Positions 48,582 to 57,145 of a stretch of 64,000 nucleotides of DNA are shown in pieces (positions within the stretch are counted from its first letter, which is position 1; every line of letters starts with the position of its first letter). Location: the NCBI GenBank assembly GCA_045579085.1, contig JAZNLO010000031.1, forward strand, positions 15,049-79,048, given 5' to 3'. Source of the DNA: RGIG2206 sp045579085 (GTDB lineage Bacteria > Bacillota > Clostridia > Oscillospirales > Acutalibacteraceae). Below the pieces are notes generated by a model. It was not told the origin of the DNA, searched no databases, and saw only the letters and a program-made list of their open reading frames with translations. Both the position numbers and the translations under genes were made by a program.

Positions 48582-49877
48582 ATGTTGGATATTAAATTTG
48601 TTAAGGAAAATCCTGAACTTGTTAAAGAGAATATTCGCAAGAAGTTCAAGGAAGCAAAGTTGCCGTTGGTAGACGAGGCTATCGCCGTTTATGACGAAAA
48701 GCTCAAGGCTAACATTACTGCAAGTGACCTTCGTGCCAACCGCAACAAGATAAGCAAGGAAATCGGTGCTCTTATGGCTCAGGGCAAGCGTGACGAGGCT
48801 GAGGAGAAAAAAGCGCTCGTAAGCCGTCAGGCAGAGCAACTCAAGGAGCTTGAGGTCAAAGAGGTTGAGCTTGAAAAGCGTCTTACCGAAATAATGATGA
48901 AAATCCCGAACATAATTGACGACTCTGTTCCCATCGGCAAAAACGACGAGGAAAACGTTGAAGTTAAGCAGTACGGCGAGAAGACAAGCCCCGCTTTCGA
49001 GATTCCTTACCACACCGACATTATGGCAAAGTTTAACGGTATCGACAAAGAGGCAGCAGGCCGCGTTTCAGGCGAGGGTTTCTACTACCTGATGGGCGAT
49101 ATCGCACGTTTGCACAGCGCAGTTTTGTCCTATGCACGTGACTTTATGATTGATAAGGGCTTCACCTACTGCATTCCGCCTTATATGATTCGCAGCAGCG
49201 TTGTTACGGGTGTTATGAGCTTTGAGGAAATGGACTCAATGATGTATAAAATTGAGGGCGAGGACCTCTATCTAATCGGCACCAGTGAGCACTCTATGAT
49301 AGGCAAGTTTATCGACACAATCACTGACGAAAGCAAGCTACCCCTTACGCTTACAAGCTACTCCCCGTGCTTCCGCAAGGAGAAGGGCGCACACGGCATT
49401 GAGGAAAGAGGCATCTATCGTATACACCAGTTCGAAAAACAGGAAATGGTTGTTATCTGCAAGCCTGAGGACAGCATGAGCTGGTTTGAAAAAATGTGGA
49501 GCTACTCTGTTGAGCTGTTCCGCTCACTCGATATCCCCGTAAGAACGCTTGAGTGTTGCTCAGGCGACCTTGCAGACCTCAAGGTTAAATCATACGACGT
49601 TGAGGCTTGGTCACCAAAGCAGCAGAAGTATTTTGAGGTTTGCTCTTGCTCAAATCTCGGTGAAGCTCAGGCACGCAGACTCAGGATTCGTGTAAAGGGT
49701 GAGGACGGTAAAAAGTACCTCGCACACACGCTCAACAACACTGTTGTTGCTCCGCCGCGTATGCTTATCGCTCTACTCGAAAACAACCTCGACTTTGACG
49801 GTGAAAAGTACAGCATCCGTATTCCTGAGGCGCTTCGTCCGTATATGGGCGGCAAGGAAGTTATAACCGAATGCTAA
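48582..49877 (+). CDS. serS: Seryl-tRNA synthetase
   Basis: Class II synthetase with an N-terminal coiled-coil arm (about residues 25-100) that holds the long variable arm of tRNA-Ser. The start MLDIKFVKENPELVKENIRK is classical. Motif 2 reads CFRKEKGAHGIEERGIYRIHQF instead of the common bacterial form with AGSAGRDTRG, and motif 3 reads NNTVVAPPRMLIALLEN rather than ending in GRTLVA. These differences suggest a divergent clade but not loss of function: the motif 2 arginines and the motif 3 arginine are kept. Length 431 is normal. Confidence 0.95.
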   Translation: MLDIKFVKENPELVKENIRKKFKEAKLPLVDEAIAVYDEKLKANITASDLRANRNKISKEIGALMAQGKRDEAEEKKALVSRQAEQLKELEVKEVELEKRLTEIMMKIPNIIDDSVPIGKNDEENVEVKQYGEKTSPAFEIPYHTDIMAKFNGIDKEAAGRVSGEGFYYLMGDIARLHSAVLSYARDFMIDKGFTYCIPPYMIRSSVVTGVMSFEEMDSMMYKIEGEDLYLIGTSEHSMIGKFIDTITDESKLPLTLTSYSPCFRKEKGAHGIEERGIYRIHQFEKQEMVVICKPEDSMSWFEKMWSYSVELFRSLDIPVRTLECCSGDLADLKVKSYDVEAWSPKQQKYFEVCSCSNLGEAQARRLRIRVKGEDGKKYLAHTLNNTVVAPPRMLIALLENNLDFDGEKYSIRIPEALRPYMGGKEVITEC

Positions 49878-49901
49878 GGCATTAACGCTTAATACAAAGT
49901 A

Positions 49902-49945
49902 AAAACCGCCATCGCAGACAACTGTCTGAGATGGCGGTTTTATTT
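49902..49945. terminator. Bidirectional terminator between serS and the CNNM gene
   Basis: A 12-bp stem AAAACCGCCATC / GATGGCGGTTTT (49902-49913 and 49930-49941) with an inner CAGACA/TGTCTG stem and T-rich flanks. Confidence 0.92.
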
Positions 49946-49949
49946 ATGT

Positions 49950-51218
49950 TTATTCTTCTGCTTGAACGCCAGGCAGCTTTGTCATTACTATTTCCAAAAC
50001 TCTGCGCTCATCAGTTTTATCAACCCTGACGCTATAGCCGTTATATTCAAAGCTGTCGTTCTCCTCAGGGATTTTCTCTAACTCATCCATTACCCAACCG
50101 CTTACAGAAGTGAACTCATCATCGTCATGCTCACCCTCAAATTCAAACTCCTCAGCAAGCTTATCGAAGCCTATATTGCAATTTATTCTAAAGCTTCCGT
50201 CATCGAGCTCGATTATGTCCTCAACGATATCGTCGTGCTCGTCCCAAATCTCGCCTACCAGCTCCTCAAGCACGTCCTCAAACGTAACTATGCCCGCAAC
50301 GCCGCCGTATTCATCTGCAACAACGGCAATATGCTCCTTTGTGGTCTGCAACAGCTTCATCAAATCCTGAAGCTTCATATACTTCGTGACAAACACGGGT
50401 TTTTTCATAACTTCCTCAAGGGTGACATTACCGCTGAACACATGATTGAAGAAGTCTTTTTGATGGATAATGCCGATTATGTTGTCAAGACTGTCCTCAT
50501 ATACGGGCAGACGTGAATATCCCGACTCAATAAACGCCTTGATGATATCATCCTTATCGGCTGTGGATTCAATCGCAGCAATATCAACTCTGGGCGTTGC
50601 AATTTCACCTGCGGTTGTATCGCCAAACTCAACTGCGCTGCGAATAAGCTCGCTTTCCTGTTCGTTTATTCCGCCCTCTTGCTCAGCCGCTTCAACGAAA
50701 GTTAAGATTTCGTTTTCAGTTATGGTCATTTTATCCGCATCGCTGCGAATAAGTTTTGTCATAAGCTTTTTGACGTTTACAAGCACAAAAATTATCGGTG
50801 TAAACAGCAATATGAAAAAGCGCAGTATCGGAGCGGAGAACATAGCAAACTTTTCAGGAGATTCCTTCGCCATACTCTTAGGCGAAACCTCTCCGAAAAT
50901 TACCACAAGCACCGTCATAACAACTGTTGATACTGTTACGCCCAGATTGCCAAACCATTTTACAAAAATCACAGTTGCCAGCGAGGTAGACAAAATATTT
51001 ACTATATTGTTACCTATCAAAATAGCAGAGAGAAGCCTGTCAAAATCCTTAGAAAGCTTATATGCGCGCTCGGCACGCTTGTTGCCTCCCTCTTTTGCCA
51101 TACTCTTTATTCTTATCAGATTCATAGAGGTGAACGCTGTTTCACTTGCAGAGAAATAAGCGCTCATTATCAATAACAAAACCAATGCTAAAATATAATA
51201 TAAACTGTCACTGTCCAA
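49950..51218 (-). CDS. HlyC/CorC (CNNM) family membrane protein
   Basis: A 422-residue protein with an N-terminal DUF21 domain of four helices (about 5-145), a pair of CBS domains (about 205-325; GIIHQKDFF and DEYGGVAGIVTFEDVLEELVGEI), and a C-terminal CorC_HlyC domain. Members are linked to Mg or Co export and are historically misnamed hemolysins. The start codon is TTG behind GGAGGAAGAATAAAT, three bases after the ligA stop, so it is co-transcribed with ligA. Confidence 0.92.
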   Translation of the reverse strand: MDSDSLYYILALVLLLIMSAYFSASETAFTSMNLIRIKSMAKEGGNKRAERAYKLSKDFDRLLSAILIGNNIVNILSTSLATVIFVKWFGNLGVTVSTVVMTVLVVIFGEVSPKSMAKESPEKFAMFSAPILRFFILLFTPIIFVLVNVKKLMTKLIRSDADKMTITENEILTFVEAAEQEGGINEQESELIRSAVEFGDTTAGEIATPRVDIAAIESTADKDDIIKAFIESGYSRLPVYEDSLDNIIGIIHQKDFFNHVFSGNVTLEEVMKKPVFVTKYMKLQDLMKLLQTTKEHIAVVADEYGGVAGIVTFEDVLEELVGEIWDEHDDIVEDIIELDDGSFRINCNIGFDKLAEEFEFEGEHDDDEFTSVSGWVMDELEKIPEENDSFEYNGYSVRVDKTDERRVLEIVMTKLPGVQAEE

Positions 51219-51220
51219 AT

Positions 51221-53209
51221 TTATTCTTCCTCCTTGTTTTCTAATAGCATTTTTTCAAACTGTTCCTGATTTATTATAGTTACGCCCAGTGCTTGCGCCT
51301 TTGTAAGCTTACTACCGGCATCCTCACCCGCAAGGACATAGGTGGTCTTCTTCGACACGCTTGAGCTCGTCTTACCGCCGTTTGCCTCAATTATCTCAGC
51401 CGCCTGAGCTCGTGTCATCGAGGGGAGCGTACCCGTAAGCACGAAGGTCATAGAATCAAAGCAGCCGCCCGAGCTGCGCTTTGCACTTGTCATATTAAGT
51501 CCGTACGAGCGAAGCTGTTCTATCAGCTCAACCGTCTGCGGCATAGCAAAATAATCGCTTATGCTTTGCGCCATCGTTTCACCGAAGCCCTCTATTGCTT
51601 CAAAGTCCGCCTTGCTTGCGCTCATTATCGCATCCATACCATCAAAAGCGCCCTCTACGAGCTTCGCGGCTTTTGCACCTATGAGCCTGATACCAAGACC
51701 GAATATCAGCCGCCACAGCTCGTTAGACTTCGACTTCTCTATTGCAGATATAAGGTTGAGCGCCGTCTTTTCACCTGAACGGTCAAGAGTTGCTATATCG
51801 GTTGGGTTTAATGCGTATATATCAGCAGGTGAATGGATTAAGTCAGCCTCAATTAGCTGGTCTATTATTGCCTCACCCAAGCCGTCTATATCCATTGCTT
51901 CCCTTGAGGCAAAATGGATAATATTACGTCTTAACTGGGCGGGGCAAGCAGAGTTCTGGCACCTGAGCACCGCCTCATCGTCCTCACGCACAAGCTCTGC
52001 ATCGCAAGAGGGGCAGTTTGTGGGGAGCTTGTAAACCGAGCCCGACAAATGTTCCTTTACGCCAATTATCTCAGGGATTATTTCTCCCGCTTTTCGCACA
52101 ATAACTGTGTCACCGATGTTTACACCCAGTGAATCTATAAAGTCCTGATTGTGCAAAACCGCTCTTGAAACAGTTGTTCCCGCAAGCTGAACAGGCTCAA
52201 ACACTGCTGTAGGCGTTACAGCACCCGTTCTTCCCACGTTTACCTCAATATCTACCAGACGGGTTGCCTTTTCTTCAGGTGGATATTTAAACGCTACCGC
52301 CCATTTAGGATACTTAGACGTGCTGCCCATACTTTCTCGCACTGACAAATCGTCAACCTTTATAACAGCGCCGTCTATATCAAAATCTAACGAGCCTCTC
52401 AGCTCGCCTATTCTTTTTACCTCTGCAACCGCTTCTTCAATGTTGCTGCAACGTTTATAGAATGGCAAAACGTTTAATCCAAGCGAACGCAAAAGCTCAA
52501 GCGACTGCGTATGAGATGCTATCTCTCTGCCCTCTATCTGCTGAACGTTGAAAATGAAAATGTCAAGCTTGCGCTCTGCGGCTATTCTGGGGTTTTTTTG
52601 CCTCAATGAGCCTGCGGCAGCGTTGCGAGGGTTTTTCGGCAGTTTACCGCCCGCATCAAACTGAGCCTGTACCAACTGCTCAAAGCTCTTGTGAGGCATA
52701 TATACCTCACCTCTTACCTCAAGCAAGGGTAAAGCTTCGGTTAACTGCTTTGGTATGCTTCTTATAGTTGAAAGGTTTGCGGTAACATCTTCTCCAATAT
52801 TACCGTCGCCCCTTGTGGAGCCTCTTATGAATTTTCCGTCTGCATATTCGAGCGAAACGCTGAGCCCGTCTATCTTTGGCTCAACCGAATACGTAACCTC
52901 TCCTGCCGCCTCTTTAACGCGCTTGTCAAAGGCGTAAAGCTCGTCTATCGAAAAAACGTCCTGCAAGCTTTCCATTCTAACGCTATGCGCAACGCTCTCA
53001 AAGGTGTTGAGTGCAATTCCGCCGACGTGCTGAGTGGGTGAGGACTCGGTTACAAACTCAGGATGCTCATACTCGAGGTGCTTAATCTCAAGCATAAGCA
53101 TATCGTAATCATAATCGCTTATTTCAGGGTCATCGTCTACATAATATTTTTTATTGTAGTATTCAGCCTTTTTACACAGTTCCTCATAGCGAAGCTTATC
53201 TGCTCTCAT
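51221..53209 (-). CDS. ligA: NAD-dependent DNA ligase
   Basis: Essential replication ligase. The 662 residues hold the Ia domain, the adenylation domain with the AMP-binding Lys112 (EPKIDG), STRGDGNIGEDVT, the OB fold, a four-Cys zinc finger (CPSCDAELV...CQNSACPAQ), helix-hairpin-helix repeats (GLGEAIIDQLIE, GFGETMAQSI) and a C-terminal BRCT domain. All parts present. It follows a small Cys-rich protein gene by 12 bases; RBS GAGAGGTAG. Confidence 0.98.
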   Translation of the reverse strand: MRADKLRYEELCKKAEYYNKKYYVDDDPEISDYDYDMLMLEIKHLEYEHPEFVTESSPTQHVGGIALNTFESVAHSVRMESLQDVFSIDELYAFDKRVKEAAGEVTYSVEPKIDGLSVSLEYADGKFIRGSTRGDGNIGEDVTANLSTIRSIPKQLTEALPLLEVRGEVYMPHKSFEQLVQAQFDAGGKLPKNPRNAAAGSLRQKNPRIAAERKLDIFIFNVQQIEGREIASHTQSLELLRSLGLNVLPFYKRCSNIEEAVAEVKRIGELRGSLDFDIDGAVIKVDDLSVRESMGSTSKYPKWAVAFKYPPEEKATRLVDIEVNVGRTGAVTPTAVFEPVQLAGTTVSRAVLHNQDFIDSLGVNIGDTVIVRKAGEIIPEIIGVKEHLSGSVYKLPTNCPSCDAELVREDDEAVLRCQNSACPAQLRRNIIHFASREAMDIDGLGEAIIDQLIEADLIHSPADIYALNPTDIATLDRSGEKTALNLISAIEKSKSNELWRLIFGLGIRLIGAKAAKLVEGAFDGMDAIMSASKADFEAIEGFGETMAQSISDYFAMPQTVELIEQLRSYGLNMTSAKRSSGGCFDSMTFVLTGTLPSMTRAQAAEIIEANGGKTSSSVSKKTTYVLAGEDAGSKLTKAQALGVTIINQEQFEKMLLENKEEE

Positions 53210-53221
53210 TCAAACTACCTC

Positions 53222-53398
53222 TCAGTTTTGCTTACGAACAATTTTATATTCATCATAAAGACTAAAGTATGGACAGTTCTGGAAATTACCTGTTAAAAAA
53301 GACACCATCTCGTCCTCATCAAGCTGCATCTGGCACTCATAGCAGCCTGTTTCAAAATTATACTCAAAATTTACGCATGATTCACAGTTATCAGCCAT
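53222..53398 (-). CDS. Small Cys-rich DUF6472-like protein
   Basis: A 58-residue frame too short for usual ORF cut-offs. It starts MADNCESCVNFEY, has five cysteines (CESC, a GCYEC pair and NCPYF), a DEDEM acidic stretch and ends YKIVRKQN. From memory this matches the DUF6472 family of Clostridia, probably a metal-binding mini-domain of unknown role. Support: strong ribosome site GGGAGGACACTT, its own extended -10 promoter, and tight linkage to ligA twelve bases downstream. Confidence 0.85.
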   Translation of the reverse strand: MADNCESCVNFEYNFETGCYECQMQLDEDEMVSFLTGNFQNCPYFSLYDEYKIVRKQN

Positions 53399-53428
53399 AA
53401 GTGTCCTCCCAGTTTTTCTTTACCCCAT

Positions 53429-53457
53429 ATTATACCACAATTCCATTTATATTACAA
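53429..53457 (-). promoter_or_regulatory. Promoter of the DUF6472-ligA-CNNM operon
   Basis: TTGTAA (53452-53457) and TATAAT (53429-53434) on the minus strand, spacer 17 bases, with TG one base before the -10 (extended). Confidence 0.82.
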
Positions 53458-53540
53458 CTTTACTTTTGCAAAAATTAAAGCAAGCAACGCTTTGACGGGC
53501 TTGATAACAAGCCTATCTTTAGCTCTTGCCTGCTTTTGAG

Positions 53541-53909
53541 TCAATCTGCTTTTAACTCTGTAACCGTTGGGCTCATCAGCTCTACTCTCGATGATATGCC
53601 CAGTTTCTTATATGCGTTATGAACGGTTTTCTTAACCGTGCCCTCACATATACGAAGCGTTCTGGATATATATCTGTATGTGTTTCCGTCGATTATCAGT
53701 TTTATAATTTCTGTTTCTCTCTTTGTCAGCACATTCAAATCATAGCTTGTATTCCTCATCAACACGATGCGCGGCTGCTTGGTAAGCACTGCTTTCCTAC
53801 TGTCTGTGCCTATGGTAACACTCCATACTACACCCGCATTTTCATAATACAGTCCTCCGCCTTTTTTAGCCGCATCGTAAAGTATATCGCTTATCGCTAT
53901 CTCTTCCAT
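53541..53909 (-). CDS. Lone LuxR-type helix-turn-helix protein
   Basis: A 122-residue protein with a C-terminal GerE/LuxR helix-turn-helix (about residues 60-112; LTKRETEIIKLIIDGNTYRY followed by ISRTLRICEGTVKKTVHNAY). The N-terminal 55 residues are not a receiver domain and match nothing I recognise. It is monocistronic. The promoter carries two palindromes, suggesting self-regulation. RBS AGGTGGCGAC. Target genes unknown; the next gene upstream is tspO. Confidence 0.78.
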   Translation of the reverse strand: MEEIAISDILYDAAKKGGGLYYENAGVVWSVTIGTDSRKAVLTKQPRIVLMRNTSYDLNVLTKRETEIIKLIIDGNTYRYISRTLRICEGTVKKTVHNAYKKLGISSRVELMSPTVTELKAD

Positions 53910-53939
53910 TTTGTCGCCACCTATTTTTTAATACTTCCC

Positions 53940-53968
53940 AGTATATCACAAATGTGAATAAAATTCAC
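53940..53968 (-). promoter_or_regulatory. Extended -10 promoter with two palindromes before the LuxR-type gene
   Basis: The -10 TATACT (53940-53945) is preceded by TGA (extended). Directly behind it lie the palindromes TCACA-AA-TGTGA (53946-53957) and GTGAAT-AAA-ATTCAC (53954-53968), overlapping each other and covering the spacer and -35 region. Confidence 0.65.
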
Positions 53969-54085
53969 CTACTTTTTTCGTTTTTATAAATATTTGTTGA
54001 AATTAACGAAATTCATCTGTAAAATTTTAAAAATTATCATATTATTGATTTTAAACTAAGTTTGAAATATAATATTTTATAAGTT

Positions 54086-54559
54086 TTAATTCAAAACGGC
54101 TATGCCGATATTAAGATAAAGCGCAAAGCAACACCAAATTAAATACGGCAACAAAAGTCGGGCGGCAGTGGTGCTGCACTCACCAAAGCGGCGGATGGTA
54201 ATAATTATAGCGGCTATAAGTGCTGCCAGCACCAAAGCGGCAATCCAATATTGTCCCAGACGGAAAAATACGACCACCCATAAGAAGTTGAGCGCCAACT
54301 GGATATGATATATCTGCAAAGCGTCATTCTTTGTACTACAGCCCGATGATTTTACAAGGTATGCCGCATAGCCCATCATAAGATAAAGTATAGTCCATAC
54401 CACGCCAAAGACCCAAGGCGGCGGTACAAGCGGCGGCTTTTCGAGCAACTCAAAGGCGGGCATCCCCATATTAGTTATTATTGCGCCAACTCCGCCAACA
54501 ACCGCCGGTAGAAGCAAGCTTGGCACAAGCGTGCGCAAATTGAAGGTTGTTATTTTCAT
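54086..54559 (-). CDS. TspO/MBR family membrane protein
   Basis: A 157-residue protein with five membrane helices of the TspO translocator family, which bind porphyrins, sterols or related ligands. The signature PPLVPPPWVFGVVWTILYLMMGYAAYLV (in two parts, residues about 38-68) is clear, and the aromatic-rich helices agree. No haem or carotenoid genes are nearby. Monocistronic; preceded by GGAGTAATATTG. Confidence 0.93.
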   Translation of the reverse strand: MKITTFNLRTLVPSLLLPAVVGGVGAIITNMGMPAFELLEKPPLVPPPWVFGVVWTILYLMMGYAAYLVKSSGCSTKNDALQIYHIQLALNFLWVVVFFRLGQYWIAALVLAALIAAIIITIRRFGECSTTAARLLLPYLIWCCFALYLNIGIAVLN

Positions 54560-54647
54560 ACAATATTACTCCGTTCTGCCATAAGGCTGGTAGTAGTTAA
54601 TTATATTACATACATACCTTAAAAATACCGATTAAGGAGATTTTCAT

Positions 54648-56810
54648 TTGAAAGAAATTTTTGACATTACAGGAATGACCTGTGCTGCTTGCTCAGGCAG
54701 AATTGAAAAGGTGCTCTCTCGCACAAACGGCGTAAAAAGTGCCAGCGTAAATCTTGCCACGATGCAGGCAGAAGTTGAGTTTGACTCGCTGACATCCGAC
54801 GATATCATAAATATTATAACCAAGCTGGGTTTTGGCGCTCGCATACACTCAAACACTCCCACAGGCGAGGAAAAAGAAAATAGAAGTATGCTGTTGGCTT
54901 TTATCTTTTCGGCGATTTTAACTCTGCCTATGCTCATCGGTATGCTTTTGTCTCCGTTTGACCTGCCCTTTTTGCACGTGTTGCACAATCCTTATCTTCA
55001 GTTTGCGCTTGCAACACCCGTGCAGTTTCTTGTTGGCTCAAGGTTTTACAAGCACGCTTTTTTGGCAATTAAAAGCGGCTCTGCTACTATGGACGTTTTA
55101 GTTTCGCTTGGCACGTCTGCCGCATATTTTTACAGCGTTTACCTGACGTTTTTCACAAACCTGAACATAGCATCTATGCAAATGCAGGTTTATTTTGAGG
55201 CATCTGCTACCGTTATAACCCTCGTACTGCTCGGCAAGCTGCTTGAGGCAAAGGCTAAGTTGCGCACTGCAGAAGCGGTGAAAAAGCTCGTTGGGCTACA
55301 GGCTATGACGGCAACCGTTATACGCGACGGGCGAGAGTTAGAGGTGCCGTTAAGCGAGGTAAATGTTGGCGATACTGTTATAGTAAGACCCGGCGAGAAA
55401 ATTCCCGTTGATGCTGTGGTAATATCGGGCAATTCAGCCGTAGACGAAGCATCTCTCACTGGCGAGAGCGTGCCTAAGGACAAATTAGAAAATGATACCG
55501 TTTTCGGCGGCACGATAAACCTCACAGGCGCGCTGACACTCTCTGCAACGGCTGTGGGTGCTGATTCTATGCTATCGAGAATAATACGTATGGTAGAGCA
55601 GGCTCAGGGCAGCAAGGCGCCCATACAAAAAACCGCAGACAAGGTTTCAGCCGTATTTGTACCATGTGTGCTTATAGCGGCATTACTCACGCTCATAGGT
55701 TGGCTTTTATATTCAGGCAATGTGGAAACGGCTTTAGTAAATGCCGTAAGTGTACTTGTTATCGCCTGCCCCTGTTCATTGGGGCTTGCAACTCCGACTG
55801 CGATTATGGTTTCAACCGGCGTAGGCGCACAAAACGGAATACTGATAAAGGGCGGAGAGGCACTCGAAAAGCTGCATCTGATAGACACTGTTGTGCTTGA
55901 TAAAACAGGCACTGTCACCGAAGGCAAGCCTTTAGTAACAGACATAATTGCTCACAACATAAGCGAAGACGAGCTTTTAAGGCTTGCCGCTTCTGTTCAA
56001 AACTTAAGCGAGCATCCGCTTGCAAAAGCAGTGGTAAACGCTTGCGACTCCGACTTACTAAGCGTGACGGATTTTGAATCGGTTACGTCAATGGGCGTTA
56101 CAGCGAAGATTGACGGTAAAGCCGTTGCTGTGGGCAAGCCCGCCTTGATTACACGCTTTGGCGCGCAAGCCGACCTCGACACCGTCAACACGCTGGAAAA
56201 CAGCGGCAAAACAGCAATGGCTGTTTGTGTTGAGGATAAGTATATCGGCTGTATTGCGGTTGCAGACAGCATAAAAAGCGCGGCTGCCGAGTCGGTGGCT
56301 CAGTTAAAGGCGCTCGGTGCACAAGTGTATATGATTACAGGCGATAACGCCCGCGCCGCTGATACAATTGCAAAACAGGCAGGCATTTCGAATGTTTTTG
56401 CTGAGGTTATGCCTGAGGACAAGGCAAATCACATAAAGGCGCTCATAAGTCAAGGCAAAAAGGTTGCTATGCTCGGCGACGGAATAAACGATGCACCTGC
56501 CCTCGCCTGTGCAGACGTTGGCATCGCTATGGGCGGCGGTACCGACATTGCCATTGATTCAGGCGACGTTGTTTTAATGGGTAGCGACATATTGCGTGCC
56601 CCTGCAGCGATAAGACTGTCCGTTGCTACAATGAGAAAAATCAAGCAAAATCTGTTCTGGGCGTTCTTCTACAACACAGTCGGCATACCGCTTGCTGCGT
56701 TTGGATTTTTATCACCCGTTATTGCAGGTGCCGCAATGGCGTTCAGCTCGGTATCTGTTGTATCGAACTCGTTAATGTTAAAAAAGTTTAAGCCGATGGA
56801 GGTAAAATAA
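54648..56810 (+). CDS. copA: Copper-translocating P1B-type ATPase
   Basis: Exports Cu(I). The 720 residues hold one N-terminal HMA domain (GMTCAACSGR, Cys12 and Cys15), eight helices, the actuator TGES, the CPC metal-site motif (Cys374-Pro-Cys376), the phosphorylation site DKTGT (Asp418), HP locus SEHPLAKAV, and GDGINDAPALA. The last helix SSVSVVSNSLMLK has the Met/Ser pattern of copper-specific pumps. The start codon is TTG, supported by AAGGAGATTTTCAT. It is followed by copZ, one base after its stop. Confidence 0.95.
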   Translation: MKEIFDITGMTCAACSGRIEKVLSRTNGVKSASVNLATMQAEVEFDSLTSDDIINIITKLGFGARIHSNTPTGEEKENRSMLLAFIFSAILTLPMLIGMLLSPFDLPFLHVLHNPYLQFALATPVQFLVGSRFYKHAFLAIKSGSATMDVLVSLGTSAAYFYSVYLTFFTNLNIASMQMQVYFEASATVITLVLLGKLLEAKAKLRTAEAVKKLVGLQAMTATVIRDGRELEVPLSEVNVGDTVIVRPGEKIPVDAVVISGNSAVDEASLTGESVPKDKLENDTVFGGTINLTGALTLSATAVGADSMLSRIIRMVEQAQGSKAPIQKTADKVSAVFVPCVLIAALLTLIGWLLYSGNVETALVNAVSVLVIACPCSLGLATPTAIMVSTGVGAQNGILIKGGEALEKLHLIDTVVLDKTGTVTEGKPLVTDIIAHNISEDELLRLAASVQNLSEHPLAKAVVNACDSDLLSVTDFESVTSMGVTAKIDGKAVAVGKPALITRFGAQADLDTVNTLENSGKTAMAVCVEDKYIGCIAVADSIKSAAAESVAQLKALGAQVYMITGDNARAADTIAKQAGISNVFAEVMPEDKANHIKALISQGKKVAMLGDGINDAPALACADVGIAMGGGTDIAIDSGDVVLMGSDILRAPAAIRLSVATMRKIKQNLFWAFFYNTVGIPLAAFGFLSPVIAGAAMAFSSVSVVSNSLMLKKFKPMEVK

Positions 56811-56811
56811 A

Positions 56812-57018
56812 ATGAAAAAGGTAATATTAAACGTTGAGGGAATGATGTGCTCTCACTGCAAGGCTGCCGTTGAGGAGGCTCTTAAAAAGGTGGACGGCGT
56901 GTCCGTAGTAACCGCAGATATAGACGCAAAGCAAGCCGAAATCTCTTGTGCTGATGAAGTTGAAAACTCGGCTCTCGTTACCGCTGTGGAAAGCGTTGGC
57001 TTCGACGTGGTGCTTTAA
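56812..57018 (+). CDS. copZ: Copper chaperone CopZ-like HMA protein
   Basis: A 68-residue single heavy-metal-associated domain, with MMCSHCKAAV (Cys13, Cys16) in the metal loop. It presumably hands Cu(I) to CopA, whose own HMA domain is similar. It starts behind GGAGGTAAAATAAA, overlapping the end of copA. No CsoR or CopY regulator gene is adjacent. Confidence 0.93.
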   Translation: MKKVILNVEGMMCSHCKAAVEEALKKVDGVSVVTADIDAKQAEISCADEVENSALVTAVESVGFDVVL

Positions 57019-57068
57019 CTTGATATAAGCTTGCATTACCAAACGCACAAGCCTTGAGCCCAAAAACA

Positions 57069-57097
57069 TTGACAATATCTCGTTTTTGCTATAAAAT
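57069..57097 (+). promoter_or_regulatory. SigmaA-type promoter of the first DegV gene
   Basis: TTGACA (57069-57074) and TAAAAT (57092-57097), spacer 17 bases. A short AAATAC/GTATTT inverted repeat follows the -10. Confidence 0.8.
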
Positions 57098-57145
57098 ACC
57101 AGTATTGTATTTTAAATATATCAATCGTTTTTAAGGGGAAAATAT

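Noticed and set aside
53490..53520. GGGCTTGATAACAAGCCT as terminator of the LuxR-type gene
   Set aside because: The stem is short and not followed by a T-run on the minus strand.
53946..53957. TCACA-AA-TGTGA as a CRP site
   Set aside because: The half-sites are in reverse orientation and too close for a CRP-type site; no CRP gene is in view. Kept only as a general palindrome.
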